Positions 24,809 to 33,896 of a stretch of 64,000 nucleotides of DNA are shown here, in pieces. The position numbers and the translations under genes were made by a program. The notes beneath the pieces are model-generated. The model was given only the letters and a program-made list of their open reading frames with translations. It was not told the origin of the DNA and did no database searches. Positions within the stretch are counted from its first letter, which is position 1. The number at the start of each line of letters is the position of its first letter. This DNA comes from Bacillus sp. B-jedd (GTDB lineage: Bacteria; Bacillota; Bacilli; Bacillales; Cytobacillaceae): NCBI RefSeq assembly GCF_000821085.1, contig NZ_CCXR01000001.1, positions 2,873,001-2,937,000 on the forward strand, given 5' to 3'.

Positions 24809-24956
24809 GCGCGCAGTCTGGGCTTGGCCTAAGTGTTGAATTAATAATAGATTATTCGTCTAAATACAAGGTTGAGTGACCGATTCTGGTGTTCATTTGG
24901 ACTCTTACAGTCAAATACCCTAGTTAAGAGTCCGAAACATCCAGTCAGCAAAAACA

Positions 24957-24984
24957 CAAAAAGGACAGCCAACGCGGCTGTCCT
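24957..24984 (-). terminator. Terminator after lcfA
   Basis: AGGACAGCC pairs with GGCTGTCCT around five bases, then five T on the minus strand. Confidence 0.88.
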
Positions 24985-24991
24985 CCCTCAC

Positions 24992-26698
24992 TTATGCATG
25001 TTTTTGCTCTTCTTCTTCTTTCATTCTTCTCTTTTCCTCGTCTACCAAGACGCGCCTCAGGATTTTACCGACCGCGGTTTTCGGCAATTCTTCCCTGAAT
25101 TCATAGATTCTCGGAACCTTGAAGGAAGCAAGTTGCTGCCTGGCAAACTCATCGAGGTCCTTTTCGCTCACCTCGGCGCCTTCTTTTACAACGACATAGG
25201 CTTTTACCGTTTCCCCTCTGTATGGATCGGGCACCCCGGCTGCCACTACTTCCTGGATGGCTGGATGCTCATAAAGAACCTCTTCGATTTCCCGTGGATA
25301 AATATTGAATCCGCCTGCGATAATCATGTCTTTTTTCCGGTCGACGACATAAAAATAACCGTCATCATCCATATAACCCAGATCACCTGTCAAAAGCCAG
25401 CCATCCCTGAAAGTCATCGCAGTATCCTCTGGCCGGTTCCAGTACCCCTTCATGACCTGCGGGCCCTTTACGGCAATTTCACCAACCTCCCCAGGCGGCA
25501 GGCGTTCCCCGCTTTCCAGCGATAAAATTGCTGCATCCGTATCCGGCCACGGGACCCCGATACTTCCCTTGATCCTCGGGCGGTCCCAAAGGAAATTAGA
25601 GTGTGTGACGGGAGATGTTTCCGTTAGCCCATACCCTTCCACAAGCTTGCCGCCGGTTATTTCTTCGAATTTTTGCTGGACCTCGACCGGGAGCGGAGCC
25701 GAACCGCTTATGCACGAATCGATGGATGACAGGTCGTATTTTTTTAAATCCGGATGGTTCAGGAGGCCGATATAAATAGTTGGTGCACCGGGAAAAAGTG
25801 TCGGCTTTTGCTTCTGGATTGTTTTTAACGTCGTTTCAGGGTCGAATTTCGGCAAAAGAATCATGGTATGGCCCTGCATAATCGACAGGATCATGACAGT
25901 GGTCATGCCGTATACATGGAAAAACGGGAGGATGCCAAGAACTCTTTCCTGTCCTCGCTTGCATTTATACATCCAGTTGTTGCAGGCTATAACATTGGCA
26001 ACAAGGTTTTTATGAGTGAGCATGACGCCTTTCGGGAAGCCGGTCGTCCCGCCTGTATATTGGAGGAGAGCCAGGTCCTCATCGAAGTCGATTGAATGCT
26101 CCACAAGTGGACCCCTAGGCGCTTTCAAAATTTCATTGAGCAGATGTGTATTGCCTTCATGTTTTACTTTTACAACGATCCCATATTGCTTTTTCTGGAT
26201 GAATGGATAGACCAAGTTCTTAGGGAATGGGAGTGCATCTTTGATAGCGGTTACAATTATGTGCTTCAAATCTGTCTTTTGAATCACTTTTGAAACACGT
26301 GGATATAAGATATCGAGGGTGACTATGGCAACGGCTCCGGAATCCTTCATTTGGTATTCAAGTTCGCGCTCCGTATAGAGTGGATTTGTGGGAACGACAA
26401 TCCCGCCTGCCAACAGGATGCCAAAAAAGCTGATCACCGCCTGTGGGGTGTTCGGCAGGAAGACCGCGACCCGGTCGTCTTTTCCAATGCCGAGTTTTTG
26501 CAAATAAGCGGCAAACTGAAGGGCGGAATCTTTAACTTCCCGGTACGTCAATTCCTTCCCCATAAAGTGGATGGCGGATTTTTCGGGAAATTCTTCGACT
26601 GCTTTCAATAAATAACTGTGCAAAGATGCTGATGGGTACTCGAGAGTGGCCGGTATTTCTTCCGGGTAATGTTTGAGCCAAGGCTTGATCTCAACCAT
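24992..26698 (-). CDS. lcfA: Long-chain fatty-acid-CoA ligase
   Basis: The product has 568 residues. It is an ANL-family adenylating enzyme: P-loop LLQYTGGTTGFPKGVMLTHKN (about 217-237), A-motif VEGYGLTETSPV, GWLLTGDLGYMDDDGYFYVVDRKKD and the C-terminal Lys in LPKTAVGKILRR. It activates fatty acids for beta-oxidation. GGAGG seven bases upstream of the ATG. In B. subtilis it is the first gene of the fadR operon; here a terminator and a new promoter separate them. Confidence 0.95.
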   Translation of the reverse strand: MVEIKPWLKHYPEEIPATLEYPSASLHSYLLKAVEEFPEKSAIHFMGKELTYREVKDSALQFAAYLQKLGIGKDDRVAVFLPNTPQAVISFFGILLAGGIVVPTNPLYTERELEYQMKDSGAVAIVTLDILYPRVSKVIQKTDLKHIIVTAIKDALPFPKNLVYPFIQKKQYGIVVKVKHEGNTHLLNEILKAPRGPLVEHSIDFDEDLALLQYTGGTTGFPKGVMLTHKNLVANVIACNNWMYKCKRGQERVLGILPFFHVYGMTTVMILSIMQGHTMILLPKFDPETTLKTIQKQKPTLFPGAPTIYIGLLNHPDLKKYDLSSIDSCISGSAPLPVEVQQKFEEITGGKLVEGYGLTETSPVTHSNFLWDRPRIKGSIGVPWPDTDAAILSLESGERLPPGEVGEIAVKGPQVMKGYWNRPEDTAMTFRDGWLLTGDLGYMDDDGYFYVVDRKKDMIIAGGFNIYPREIEEVLYEHPAIQEVVAAGVPDPYRGETVKAYVVVKEGAEVSEKDLDEFARQQLASFKVPRIYEFREELPKTAVGKILRRVLVDEEKRRMKEEEEQKHA

Positions 26699-26852
26699 GG
26701 GTACCTCCTTGTACAGAAGTTTTTTAAAAATTCTTTCTATTTATCCCATTATAATCCATATGTCCTTATTCCACAAACAGAATACACTCATTTCGAACTA
26801 TATCCAATAAAGTGCTGTTTGCACCATTATCCGCTAGAATTTCCAAGTCATG

Positions 26853-26880
26853 CAAAAGGCCGCTGCGATTGCAAGCGGCC
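26853..26880 (-). terminator. Terminator after the 27-codon gene
   Basis: GGCCGCT pairs with AGCGGCC around nine bases, followed by TTTTG on the minus strand. It ends the yshE-side transcript. Confidence 0.75.
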
Positions 26881-26887
26881 CCCTCTA

Positions 26888-26971
26888 TCAAGCAAAAAAC
26901 ACCATATAGATAATCCCGATAAGCATAAACAGGCCACAGAGGCCTAAAAGCACTTTTGCCAACGTTTCCAC
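26888..26971 (-). CDS. Small membrane peptide between yshE and lcfA (27 aa)
   Basis: GTG at 26971 with GGAGG seven bases upstream opens a 27-codon frame to a TGA at 26888. The peptide is METLAKVLLGLCGLFMLIG followed by a hydrophobic end: one membrane helix with a single Lys near its start. It starts 15 bases after the yshE stop and is followed by a terminator, so it would be the last gene of the mutS2-yshE transcript. No family is recognised. Confidence 0.6.
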   Translation of the reverse strand: METLAKVLLGLCGLFMLIGIIYMVFFA

Positions 26972-26986
26972 GTATTTTCCTCCGCC

Positions 26987-27391
26987 TTAGATTCCGGCTC
27001 CGACAATATAAGATAAGCCGATTGATATGACCATTGAAATAAATCCGACAGCGCGGTTATCTCTTTCTATTTCCGCATCGACATTAAACTTTGGGGTCAA
27101 GAATTCAAATATGAAATAACCACAGATCAAAAGGATAAAACCGAATACCCCCCAGCCGATCATCGCAAGAACAGAGGTGTGTTCCTGGATAGCATGCCTG
27201 AATATATTGGCGATACCGAAGATTTTTCCTCCGGTTGCCATGGCAACAGCCACATTTCCTTTCTTGATTTCTTCCCAATTATTATATTTCGTGACTAATT
27301 CAAAGGCAGCCAGGAAGACGACAAGACAAAGGATGACTAAACTATAGTAGGCCGCTATCTGAATGAATTCATTTTTCCAGAAACTTTCCAT
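26987..27391 (-). CDS. yshE: DUF350 membrane protein (YshE)
   Basis: The product has 134 residues with four predicted membrane segments (SLVILCLVVFLAAFELVT, VAVAMATGGKIFGIANIF, MIGWGVFGFILLICGYFIFE, AVGFISMVISIGLSYIVGAGI). The KGNVAVAMATGGK loop is typical of DUF350. The function is unknown. It follows mutS2 by 18 bases and precedes lcfA, as in B. subtilis. Confidence 0.88.
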   Translation of the reverse strand: MESFWKNEFIQIAAYYSLVILCLVVFLAAFELVTKYNNWEEIKKGNVAVAMATGGKIFGIANIFRHAIQEHTSVLAMIGWGVFGFILLICGYFIFEFLTPKFNVDAEIERDNRAVGFISMVISIGLSYIVGAGI

Positions 27392-27409
27392 ACCCTTAGC
27401 TCCCCAACT

Positions 27410-29767
27410 TTATTTGAATTCGGCAATCGTAACGCCGGTTCCGCCTTCGCCCGCATCACCAAAGCGGATTTTCTTGACGGACCTGTGGTTCCGCAAATAA
27501 TCCTGTACCCCCTGCCTCAGAGCCCCGGTGCCTTTGCCGTGGATGATGGATACACGCGGATAGCCTGCCAGGAGCGCGTCATCAAGATATTTTTCCACCT
27601 TCATAAGCGCATCCTCAAACCGTTCGCCACGCAAGTCGAGCTCAAGTCCTACATGGGCATCTCTTCCCCGGACGATGGCCATTGGCTTTACTTCCTTCTG
27701 CTTTGGCGGCTTGATATATTCCATGTCCTTTTCAGAGACTTTCATTTTTATAATTCCAATCTGGACTTGCCATTCGCAGTCGGCTGTTTTTTCAAGAAGT
27801 GTGCCTTTCTGTCCGAATGTAAGGACCGTTACCTCATCACCCGGCTTAAAGGTATGCCCAGCGGCTTTCTTCGCTGCCGGTTTTTCTGTTCTTTCCACGG
27901 TCGGGGCCGCGCCGGCAAGCCGCTGCCTTGCCTCGATCAATTCATGTTCCTTAATTTCCGCGTTTTTCTCGAGCCTCAGCTTCCTTAGGTCACTGATGAT
28001 TTCCTCAGCTTCTTCTGTCGCCTTTTCAACAAGCTTACCGGCCTTTTCGGCTGCCTTTTCCATCAGTGAATCACGCTGCTCGTAAAATTCAATGACCTGC
28101 TTTTGCAAATCGGCATGCAGCTTTTCTGCCTGTTTCAGTAAGTCATGGGCTTCGGCGAGTTCATTTTCCGCGTCCCGCCTGCTCGTTTCAAGTTTAGAGA
28201 TCATCGTATCGATCTGTGAACTGTCTTCGCTGACATGCGATCTTGCATTGGAAATTATCCTCTCGCCAAGGCCAAGGCGCCGCGAGATTTCGAAAGCGTT
28301 GCTCCGCCCCGGAACCCCTAAAAGAAGCCTGTATGTCGGGCTCAGCGTTTCCACGTCGAATTCGACACTCGCATTCATGACACCTTCCCGGTTATAGCCA
28401 TAAGCCTTCAGTTCCGGGTAATGGGTCGTCGCAATGACCCTGGCTCCACGATTATACACTTCATCGAGAATGGAAATGGCCAGGGCTGCGCCTTCCTGCG
28501 GATCTGTCCCTGCCCCAAGCTCATCAAACATGACAAAGCTGTTATGGTCAGCTTTATTGAGGATGTCGACAATATTAACCATATGGGAAGAGAATGTACT
28601 TAAGCTCTGTTCAATCGACTGCTCATCACCAATATCGGCATACACCGCATCAAAGACTGCCAGCTCCGAACCGTCGAGCGCCGGAATCTGAAGCCCTGAC
28701 TGAGCCATGAGGGTACACAGGCCCACCGTCTTCAATGTGACGGTCTTTCCGCCTGTATTCGGTCCAGTGATGACGATTGTCGTATAGTCCTTGCCGAGCA
28801 AAATGTCATTCGGTACGACTTCGTCCATTGGAATCAGGGGATGGCGCGCCTTGTAAAGGGCGATTCTTCCTTCGTTATTCATCGTCGGCCTGGAGGCCTT
28901 TATTGTCCTTCCATAGCGCGCTTTTGCAAAAATAAAATCCAGTTCCCCCAGGACATCTGTGATTACCTCAAGCTCAAAGCTATGCTCGGCAGCCGTCGCC
29001 GAAAGTTCGGCAAGGATCCGTTCAATCTCCACCTGCTCCTTGACCCTGATTTCCTGGACCTGGTTATTCAGCTGGACAATCGATTGCGGTTCAATGAACA
29101 GCGTCTGTCCAGAGGAACTTTGATCATGGATGATACCGCCATAATGGCCTCTGTACTCCTGCTTGACCGGGATGACAAATCTGTCGTTCCTAATCGTAAT
29201 GATTGCATCTGAAAGCATTTTTTGGGCACTTGAAGAACGGATCATACTCTCAAGCTTTTCCCTCACCCTTGATTCATTCGACCTTAACTGCTGGCGGAGC
29301 GACCGAAGGGTATCACTGGCCGTGTCGAGCACTTCCCCGCTTTCATCGATGGCCATTTTAATCGTCTGTTCAAGATTTGTGAGCGGGATAATTTTGCCGG
29401 TATACTCAAAAAGAAGCGGCAGTTTGCTGTTTTCTTCATGAACTCCTTCGATGAATCGCTTGATTTGCCTGCTCGCCGAGATGGTGCTGGCAATCTGGAC
29501 AAGCTCAGCGGGGCTCAATGTCCCGCCAATGACGGCCCGCTTAATATGGGCGCGTATATCATGGATGCCGGATAATGGCACATTCCCTTTTAATCGGAGC
29601 GTTGTTGCCGCCTCGTCCGTCTCCTCCTGGAGCCTGTTCACCTCTTCAAAATCAGATGAAGGGACTAGCTTGGAAATTTTGTCGCGTCCAAGCGCGGATG
29701 AGGCATGCCCGAATAGCTGTTCCCTTACCTTGAAAAATTCAAGGACTTTCAATGTTCTTTCCTGCAT
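27410..29767 (-). CDS. mutS2: Endonuclease MutS2
   Basis: The product has 785 residues. The MutS-type ATPase has Walker [14 protein letters not shown] (about 331-343), [20 protein letters not shown] as Walker B and signature, and [12 protein letters not shown]; a long coiled-coil (about 520-620) precedes the C-terminal Smr nuclease ([38 protein letters not shown]). MutS2 acts in suppression of recombination and in ribosome rescue of collided ribosomes, not in mismatch repair. It follows polX by 33 bases. Confidence 0.96.
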   Translation of the reverse strand: MQERTLKVLEFFKVREQLFGHASSALGRDKISKLVPSSDFEEVNRLQEETDEAATTLRLKGNVPLSGIHDIRAHIKRAVIGGTLSPAELVQIASTISASRQIKRFIEGVHEENSKLPLLFEYTGKIIPLTNLEQTIKMAIDESGEVLDTASDTLRSLRQQLRSNESRVREKLESMIRSSSAQKMLSDAIITIRNDRFVIPVKQEYRGHYGGIIHDQSSSGQTLFIEPQSIVQLNNQVQEIRVKEQVEIERILAELSATAAEHSFELEVITDVLGELDFIFAKARYGRTIKASRPTMNNEGRIALYKARHPLIPMDEVVPNDILLGKDYTTIVITGPNTGGKTVTLKTVGLCTLMAQSGLQIPALDGSELAVFDAVYADIGDEQSIEQSLSTFSSHMVNIVDILNKADHNSFVMFDELGAGTDPQEGAALAISILDEVYNRGARVIATTHYPELKAYGYNREGVMNASVEFDVETLSPTYRLLLGVPGRSNAFEISRRLGLGERIISNARSHVSEDSSQIDTMISKLETSRRDAENELAEAHDLLKQAEKLHADLQKQVIEFYEQRDSLMEKAAEKAGKLVEKATEEAEEIISDLRKLRLEKNAEIKEHELIEARQRLAGAAPTVERTEKPAAKKAAGHTFKPGDEVTVLTFGQKGTLLEKTADCEWQVQIGIIKMKVSEKDMEYIKPPKQKEVKPMAIVRGRDAHVGLELDLRGERFEDALMKVEKYLDDALLAGYPRVSIIHGKGTGALRQGVQDYLRNHRSVKKIRFGDAGEGGTGVTIAEFK

Positions 29768-29800
29768 GGAGAAACCTCTCCTTTTTGCCTAAATGATTTG

Positions 29801-31513
29801 TCAGTTTCTGTGGTGCAAAAATTGGAGCAAATCCTCCAATTCGTATGTGTTCAAAACAGAACTGCTTTTGATCCAGCCTTTCCTGGCTGCCGCGACGCCG
29901 ATGCCCATATGGCTGAGCATGGTCATTTTATGCGCGTCTGTATTAATGGCGATTTTCACTCCCGCTTCCTGGGCTTTCTTTAGATGTACATAAGAAAGGT
30001 CCAGGCGATGGGGATTTGCATTCAGTTCGAGAGCGGTGTTCGTTTCTTTTGCCATGGCAATCAACATATCAATATCTACATCATAACCATCCCGGCGGCC
30101 AATCAGCCGTCCTGTCGGATGGGCGATGATGTCGACATGCGGGTTTTCCAGTGCTGTCCTGAGCCGCCTCATGATTTTTTCGCGCGGCTGCGAGAATGCG
30201 GAGTGGATTGATGCGATAACGATGTCGAGTTCCTTGAGGATTTCGTCATCATAATCGAGTGTCCCATCAGGGAGAATATCCATTTCAACGCCTGAAAGGA
30301 TTTTAAAATCTGTGTATTTATCATTAAGACGCCTGATTTCCTCATGTTGCTCCATGAGCCTTTCAGGCGTGAGGCCGTTTGCCACCTTCAGGAATTGGGA
30401 ATGGTCAGTAATCGCGATATGGGTATAGCCCATTGCCCTACAGGCTTCTGCCATTTCCTCAATTGTATGGGCTCCATCACTCCAGGTGGAGTGCATATGG
30501 AGGTCCGCTTTCATATCTTCTATGCCGACAAGGCCCATATCAGGAGAGTAAATCTCGACTTCGCGTCCATCCTCGCGTATTTCCGGCGGAATGAAAGGCA
30601 GGCCGAAATGGGCATAAAACTCTTCCTCTGTTGCAAAAGTTTGCATGCCTGCCTCGTATTCCACTCCATATTCGCTGATTTTTTCGCCACGTTCTTTTGC
30701 AAGCTGCCTCATCCGTACGTTGTGATCCTTGGAACCGGTAAAATGGTGGAGCGCGGTTGCGAATTCATCGCTGCTGACAAGCCGGAAATCGGCTGAGATA
30801 TCGTAATCAAAACCAAAGGTAACGGATACTTTCGTATCACCTGCCCCGATGACTTCCTTTATATCAGGAAGGGAAAGAAGCTGCTCTTTGACAGACTCAT
30901 GATTGGAGGTGGCGATAATGAAATCCAGGTCCTTCACGGTTTCCGCCCATCTCCTGATGCTCCCTGCCTGTGAAAACTTCTCGATATCTTTCATTTGAGC
31001 CAGCTGACCTTCAATTTTTGCCGCTATAGGAAGCATGTAGGCAAGCGGCAGCCGCTCCGGACGCTCCCCAGCTTTTTCAATCGCGGCGAGAATTTTCTCT
31101 TGCGATTTTTTCCCGAAACCGGGCAGTCCCTCAATCTTGCCCATCCTGCACGCTTCTTCCAAATCTGTTATATCTTCAATGCCTAACAGTTCATGAAGTT
31201 TCGCGAGCTTCTTCCCTCCAAGCCCCGGGAGTTTGAGAAGGGGGACGAGGCCGGCTGGCACCTCTTCCTGGAGTTCTTTCAGGACTGATGATTGGCCTTC
31301 CTGGATATACTCTTCTATGACCGCAGCCGTCCCTTTGCCGATTCCTGATATTGCGGTAAAGTCGGTGATGCCGCTCAAGCTCCTGTTATCTGTTTCGAGT
31401 GCAAACGCAGCCTTGCGGAAGGCTGATACCTTAAACGGATTTTCCCCCTTGATCTCAAGATAAATGGCAATGGTCTCAAGAAGAGAAATAACATCCTTTT
31501 TATTCTTTTCCAT
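29801..31513 (-). CDS. polX: DNA polymerase/3'-5' exonuclease PolX
   Basis: The product has 570 residues. An N-terminal family-X polymerase core with helix-hairpin-helix motifs (LPGLGGKKLAKLHELLGI, LPGFGKKSQEKIL) and catalytic DLDFI is followed by a PHP exonuclease domain (DLHMHSTWSDG, ITDHSQ, HPTGRLIGRRDG, INTDAHK). It fills gaps in base excision repair. The frame opens at a GTG at 31525; the ATG at 31513 agrees with homologues. A hairpin separates it from cvpA. Confidence 0.94.
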   Translation of the reverse strand: MEKNKKDVISLLETIAIYLEIKGENPFKVSAFRKAAFALETDNRSLSGITDFTAISGIGKGTAAVIEEYIQEGQSSVLKELQEEVPAGLVPLLKLPGLGGKKLAKLHELLGIEDITDLEEACRMGKIEGLPGFGKKSQEKILAAIEKAGERPERLPLAYMLPIAAKIEGQLAQMKDIEKFSQAGSIRRWAETVKDLDFIIATSNHESVKEQLLSLPDIKEVIGAGDTKVSVTFGFDYDISADFRLVSSDEFATALHHFTGSKDHNVRMRQLAKERGEKISEYGVEYEAGMQTFATEEEFYAHFGLPFIPPEIREDGREVEIYSPDMGLVGIEDMKADLHMHSTWSDGAHTIEEMAEACRAMGYTHIAITDHSQFLKVANGLTPERLMEQHEEIRRLNDKYTDFKILSGVEMDILPDGTLDYDDEILKELDIVIASIHSAFSQPREKIMRRLRTALENPHVDIIAHPTGRLIGRRDGYDVDIDMLIAMAKETNTALELNANPHRLDLSYVHLKKAQEAGVKIAINTDAHKMTMLSHMGIGVAAARKGWIKSSSVLNTYELEDLLQFLHHRN

Positions 31514-31579
31514 CGTCAAAAGCACCTGCCTTGTCTATTCTATACATTTACGGTTAACTCGCATGAAAGTTCCCTTAAA

Positions 31580-31612
31580 GAAAGAAGAACTTCTCTGCTG
31601 TCAGAGAAGTTC
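31580..31612 (-). terminator. Hairpin after cvpA
   Basis: GAACTTCTCT pairs perfectly with AGAGAAGTTC around six bases and is followed by a mixed TTCTTTCTTT on the minus strand; it begins inside the cvpA stop. Termination may be partial. Confidence 0.6.
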
Positions 31613-32153
31613 AAGCAGCCACATATTCAATCCATAATTCCTTCAACTGCTCCGAAATGACCGGCGTGTGCTTGACAATCGCTTCTGCTATAACCGAACT
31701 TTCAAGCGGTTTTTGGATTGCCTCAACCGGCAGCAGCGCAGAGATATACAATAATAATAGCAGAATGAGATAAACTTCCATAAACCCAAGAATACCTCCC
31801 GCCCAGACGTTCAGCGTCCTGAGGATTGGCAAATGGGCGATAAAATCAAACATCGAGCCGATAATCTGGACAATCACCTTGACCACAAAGAAAATCGCCA
31901 CAAAGGCGAATGCCCTGTAAAAAGCATCCTCCAGACCGGTGGAAGAGGCGAACATCGACAATGTTGATGTGTCTCCCATCGTGGGATAAGGAACCCACAG
32001 CTTTAGCTTCGGAGCCAGAATATCATAGTACTTATAAGCAACAATGTAGGAAATGATGAATCCCGCCAGATGAAGAAGCTGCAGGATAAATCCCCGTTTC
32101 AGGCCGATAAAAAAACCTATAATGAATAAAAGAATAATCGCTAAATCAAGCAT
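31611..32153 (-). CDS. yshB: CvpA family membrane protein (YshB)
   Basis: The product has 180 residues. Four membrane segments are visible (LAIILLFIIGFFIGLKRGF, LLHLAGFIISYIVAYKYYD, FYRAFAFVAIFFVVKVIVQII, GGILGFMEVYLILLLLLYI). The KRGF turn near the start and the LxxWAGGILGF segment are typical of CvpA. The family is linked to colicin V export and envelope homeostasis, but its role in Bacillus is unknown. It follows zapA by 12 bases. Confidence 0.88.
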   Translation of the reverse strand: MLDLAIILLFIIGFFIGLKRGFILQLLHLAGFIISYIVAYKYYDILAPKLKLWVPYPTMGDTSTLSMFASSTGLEDAFYRAFAFVAIFFVVKVIVQIIGSMFDFIAHLPILRTLNVWAGGILGFMEVYLILLLLLYISALLPVEAIQKPLESSVIAEAIVKHTPVISEQLKELWIEYVAA

Positions 32154-32165
32154 CCCCGTTTTTCC

Positions 32166-32420
32166 CTATTCCCTTTCCATTTCTGATTTCAGCTTTTCCA
32201 GCTGGTCTCTAATTTTAATAAAGTCATTCACTGCGTTCACTGCGGTAAGGACGGCCAATTTATTCACATCTAACGAAGGATTCTTGGAACTGATTTCCCG
32301 CATTTTATCGTCGACAAGCGATGCCACAAGCCTGACATGGCTCGAGCTTTCCTGCCCGATTATGACATATTGCTGGCCATAAATATCGACCGTTGTCCGA
32401 TTTTTATTCACATTCGACAC
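32166..32420 (-). CDS. zapA: Cell division protein ZapA
   Basis: The product has 84 residues. The ZapA core ([52 protein letters not shown]) is followed by a C-terminal coiled coil. It bundles FtsZ at midcell. The start is GTG at 32420 with GGAGG seven bases upstream; the frame opens at 32438 where the ATG overlaps that ribosome site. First gene of zapA-cvpA-polX-mutS2-yshE; a weak TATGAT -10 lies about 35 bases upstream. Confidence 0.92.
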   Translation of the reverse strand: MSNVNKNRTTVDIYGQQYVIIGQESSSHVRLVASLVDDKMREISSKNPSLDVNKLAVLTAVNAVNDFIKIRDQLEKLKSEMERE

Positions 32421-32569
32421 GTAGTTGCCTCCATTCAAAGAATCCTATTCACTATCATACCACGAACAGGCTTTTCTGGAAAAGCGAAAGTATGCAAAGC
32501 GGCTTTAACCGCTGCTTTTATTGGCTATTTTCCTTTTGCAAGCTGGCAAAAACGGCATATCCGCAATTG

Positions 32570-32779
32570 GATAATACAATGGCCAAACTCGCTAATACAA
32601 CCCGTAAATTGGATAATAAAACATGAAATTTGGATAATATAACCTGCAAATTCGATAATAAAGCATGAAATTTGGATAATACAAGCGTTAAATCGGATAA
32701 TACAACGGCAAAACTCGATAATAAAACATGAAATTTGGATAATAAACGAGGAAAACAGGAGAATATGCGAAATACAATA
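32570..32779. repeat. Tandem array, exact 21-bp period, ten units
   Basis: GATAAT cores occur at 32570, 32591 (GCTAAT), 32612, 32633, 32654, 32675, 32696, 32717, 32738 and a degenerate one at 32759: every step is exactly 21 bases. Most units read GGATAATAAAACATG then AAATTT or variants. On the plus strand each unit has an in-frame TAA, and the minus frame has no start codon, so it is noncoding. It fills the gap between divergent zapA and rnhC; 32780-32840 holds the likely rnhC promoter region. Confidence 0.95.
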
Positions 32780-32852
32780 CGGGGAAGAATCTCATTTCCA
32801 TTGAGGAATTATGATAAAATAAGCAGACAACGAATATAAGGAGTGCTCTATT

Positions 32853-33809
32853 TTGGGCCATGCAGTCATAATAGTGCCGACAGAACAAATCGCCGGCTTG
32901 AAAAACCATTATTCACGCTTTTTAATTGATAAAATTCCGCCAGGTGGTATTTTTGCGGCAAAAACACCCGCCTGCATGATTACAGCCTATAAATCCGGCA
33001 AAGTGCTTTTTCAGGGACCATCGGCCGAAAGTGAAGCCGCCCAATGGAGCGGGATTTCATCATCCGCGCCGGCGGTTTCCAAAAAAACAGCTTCCAAACC
33101 GGTTCCTGGTTCCCATCTTCCCGCCAATTTCGCGCAATTGTCGGTAATTGGCTCGGACGAGGTTGGAACTGGGGATTATTTCGGACCGATCACGGTAGTC
33201 GCCGCTTATGTCCGGGAACAGGACATGCCACTTCTTAAAGAGCTGGGCGTCAGGGATTCCAAGGATTTGAACGATGACAAAATTACCGCTATTGCAAAGA
33301 ATATTAAGGATGTCATCCCATACAGTTTATTAACCTTACATAATGAAAAATACAACCAACTTCAGCAATCAGGCATGTCCCAGGGGAAAATAAAGGCAAT
33401 TCTCCACAATCAGGCGCTCACCCATGTCCTTGGCAAAATAGCCCCTGAGAAACCCGACGCCATCCTGGTCGACCAATTCGCCGAACCCGGCATTTACTTC
33501 AACCATCTGCGGGGACAGCGGACCATTATTAGGGAAAATGTCCATTTCAGCACAAAAGCAGAAGGACTGCATCTATCAGTTGCCGCAGCATCAATTCTTG
33601 CAAGATATGCATTTATCCGCCATTTTGACAAGTTAAGCGAAGAAGCAGGGTTCACTATTCCAAAGGGAGCCGGCTCGAAGGTTGACGAAGCGGCCGCGAA
33701 GCTGATTCTGGCAAAAGGGCAGGCTGTCCTGCCTCATTTCGTCAAATACCATTTTGCCAACACGCAAAAAGCGATCAATCTGGTTACCAAAAAAAGACGG
33801 AATAACTAA
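32853..33809 (+). CDS. rnhC: Ribonuclease HIII
   Basis: The product has 318 residues. An N-terminal TBP-like substrate-binding domain (about 1-85) precedes the RNase H2-like catalytic domain with SVIGSDEVGTGDYFGPITVV (the DEVG motif), GVRDSKDLND, ILVDQFAEPG and LHLSVAAASILARYA. It removes RNA from RNA-DNA hybrids and R-loops. The start is TTG with AAGGAG nine bases upstream (MGHAVIIVPT). Plus strand, converging on pheT. Confidence 0.95.
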   Translation: MGHAVIIVPTEQIAGLKNHYSRFLIDKIPPGGIFAAKTPACMITAYKSGKVLFQGPSAESEAAQWSGISSSAPAVSKKTASKPVPGSHLPANFAQLSVIGSDEVGTGDYFGPITVVAAYVREQDMPLLKELGVRDSKDLNDDKITAIAKNIKDVIPYSLLTLHNEKYNQLQQSGMSQGKIKAILHNQALTHVLGKIAPEKPDAILVDQFAEPGIYFNHLRGQRTIIRENVHFSTKAEGLHLSVAAASILARYAFIRHFDKLSEEAGFTIPKGAGSKVDEAAAKLILAKGQAVLPHFVKYHFANTQKAINLVTKKRRNN

Positions 33810-33846
33810 GCCCACCAATGCGCGCTCCGTTATTCCGAACAAATAT

Positions 33847-33884
33847 AAAAAGAGTTGGACCCGCCAAGGATCCAACTCTTTTTT
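33847..33884. terminator. Bidirectional terminator between rnhC and pheT
   Basis: AGAGTTGGA (33851-33859) pairs with TCCAACTCT (33871-33879), with A-run and T-run on either side. Confidence 0.9.
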
Positions 33885-33896
33885 AGAAATATCCGC

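Noticed and set aside
32688..32909. 73-codon minus-strand frame overlapping the 21-bp array and the rnhC start
   Set aside because: It is a Tyr-rich translation of the AT-rich repeat, with no ribosome site, and is antisense to the rnhC start.
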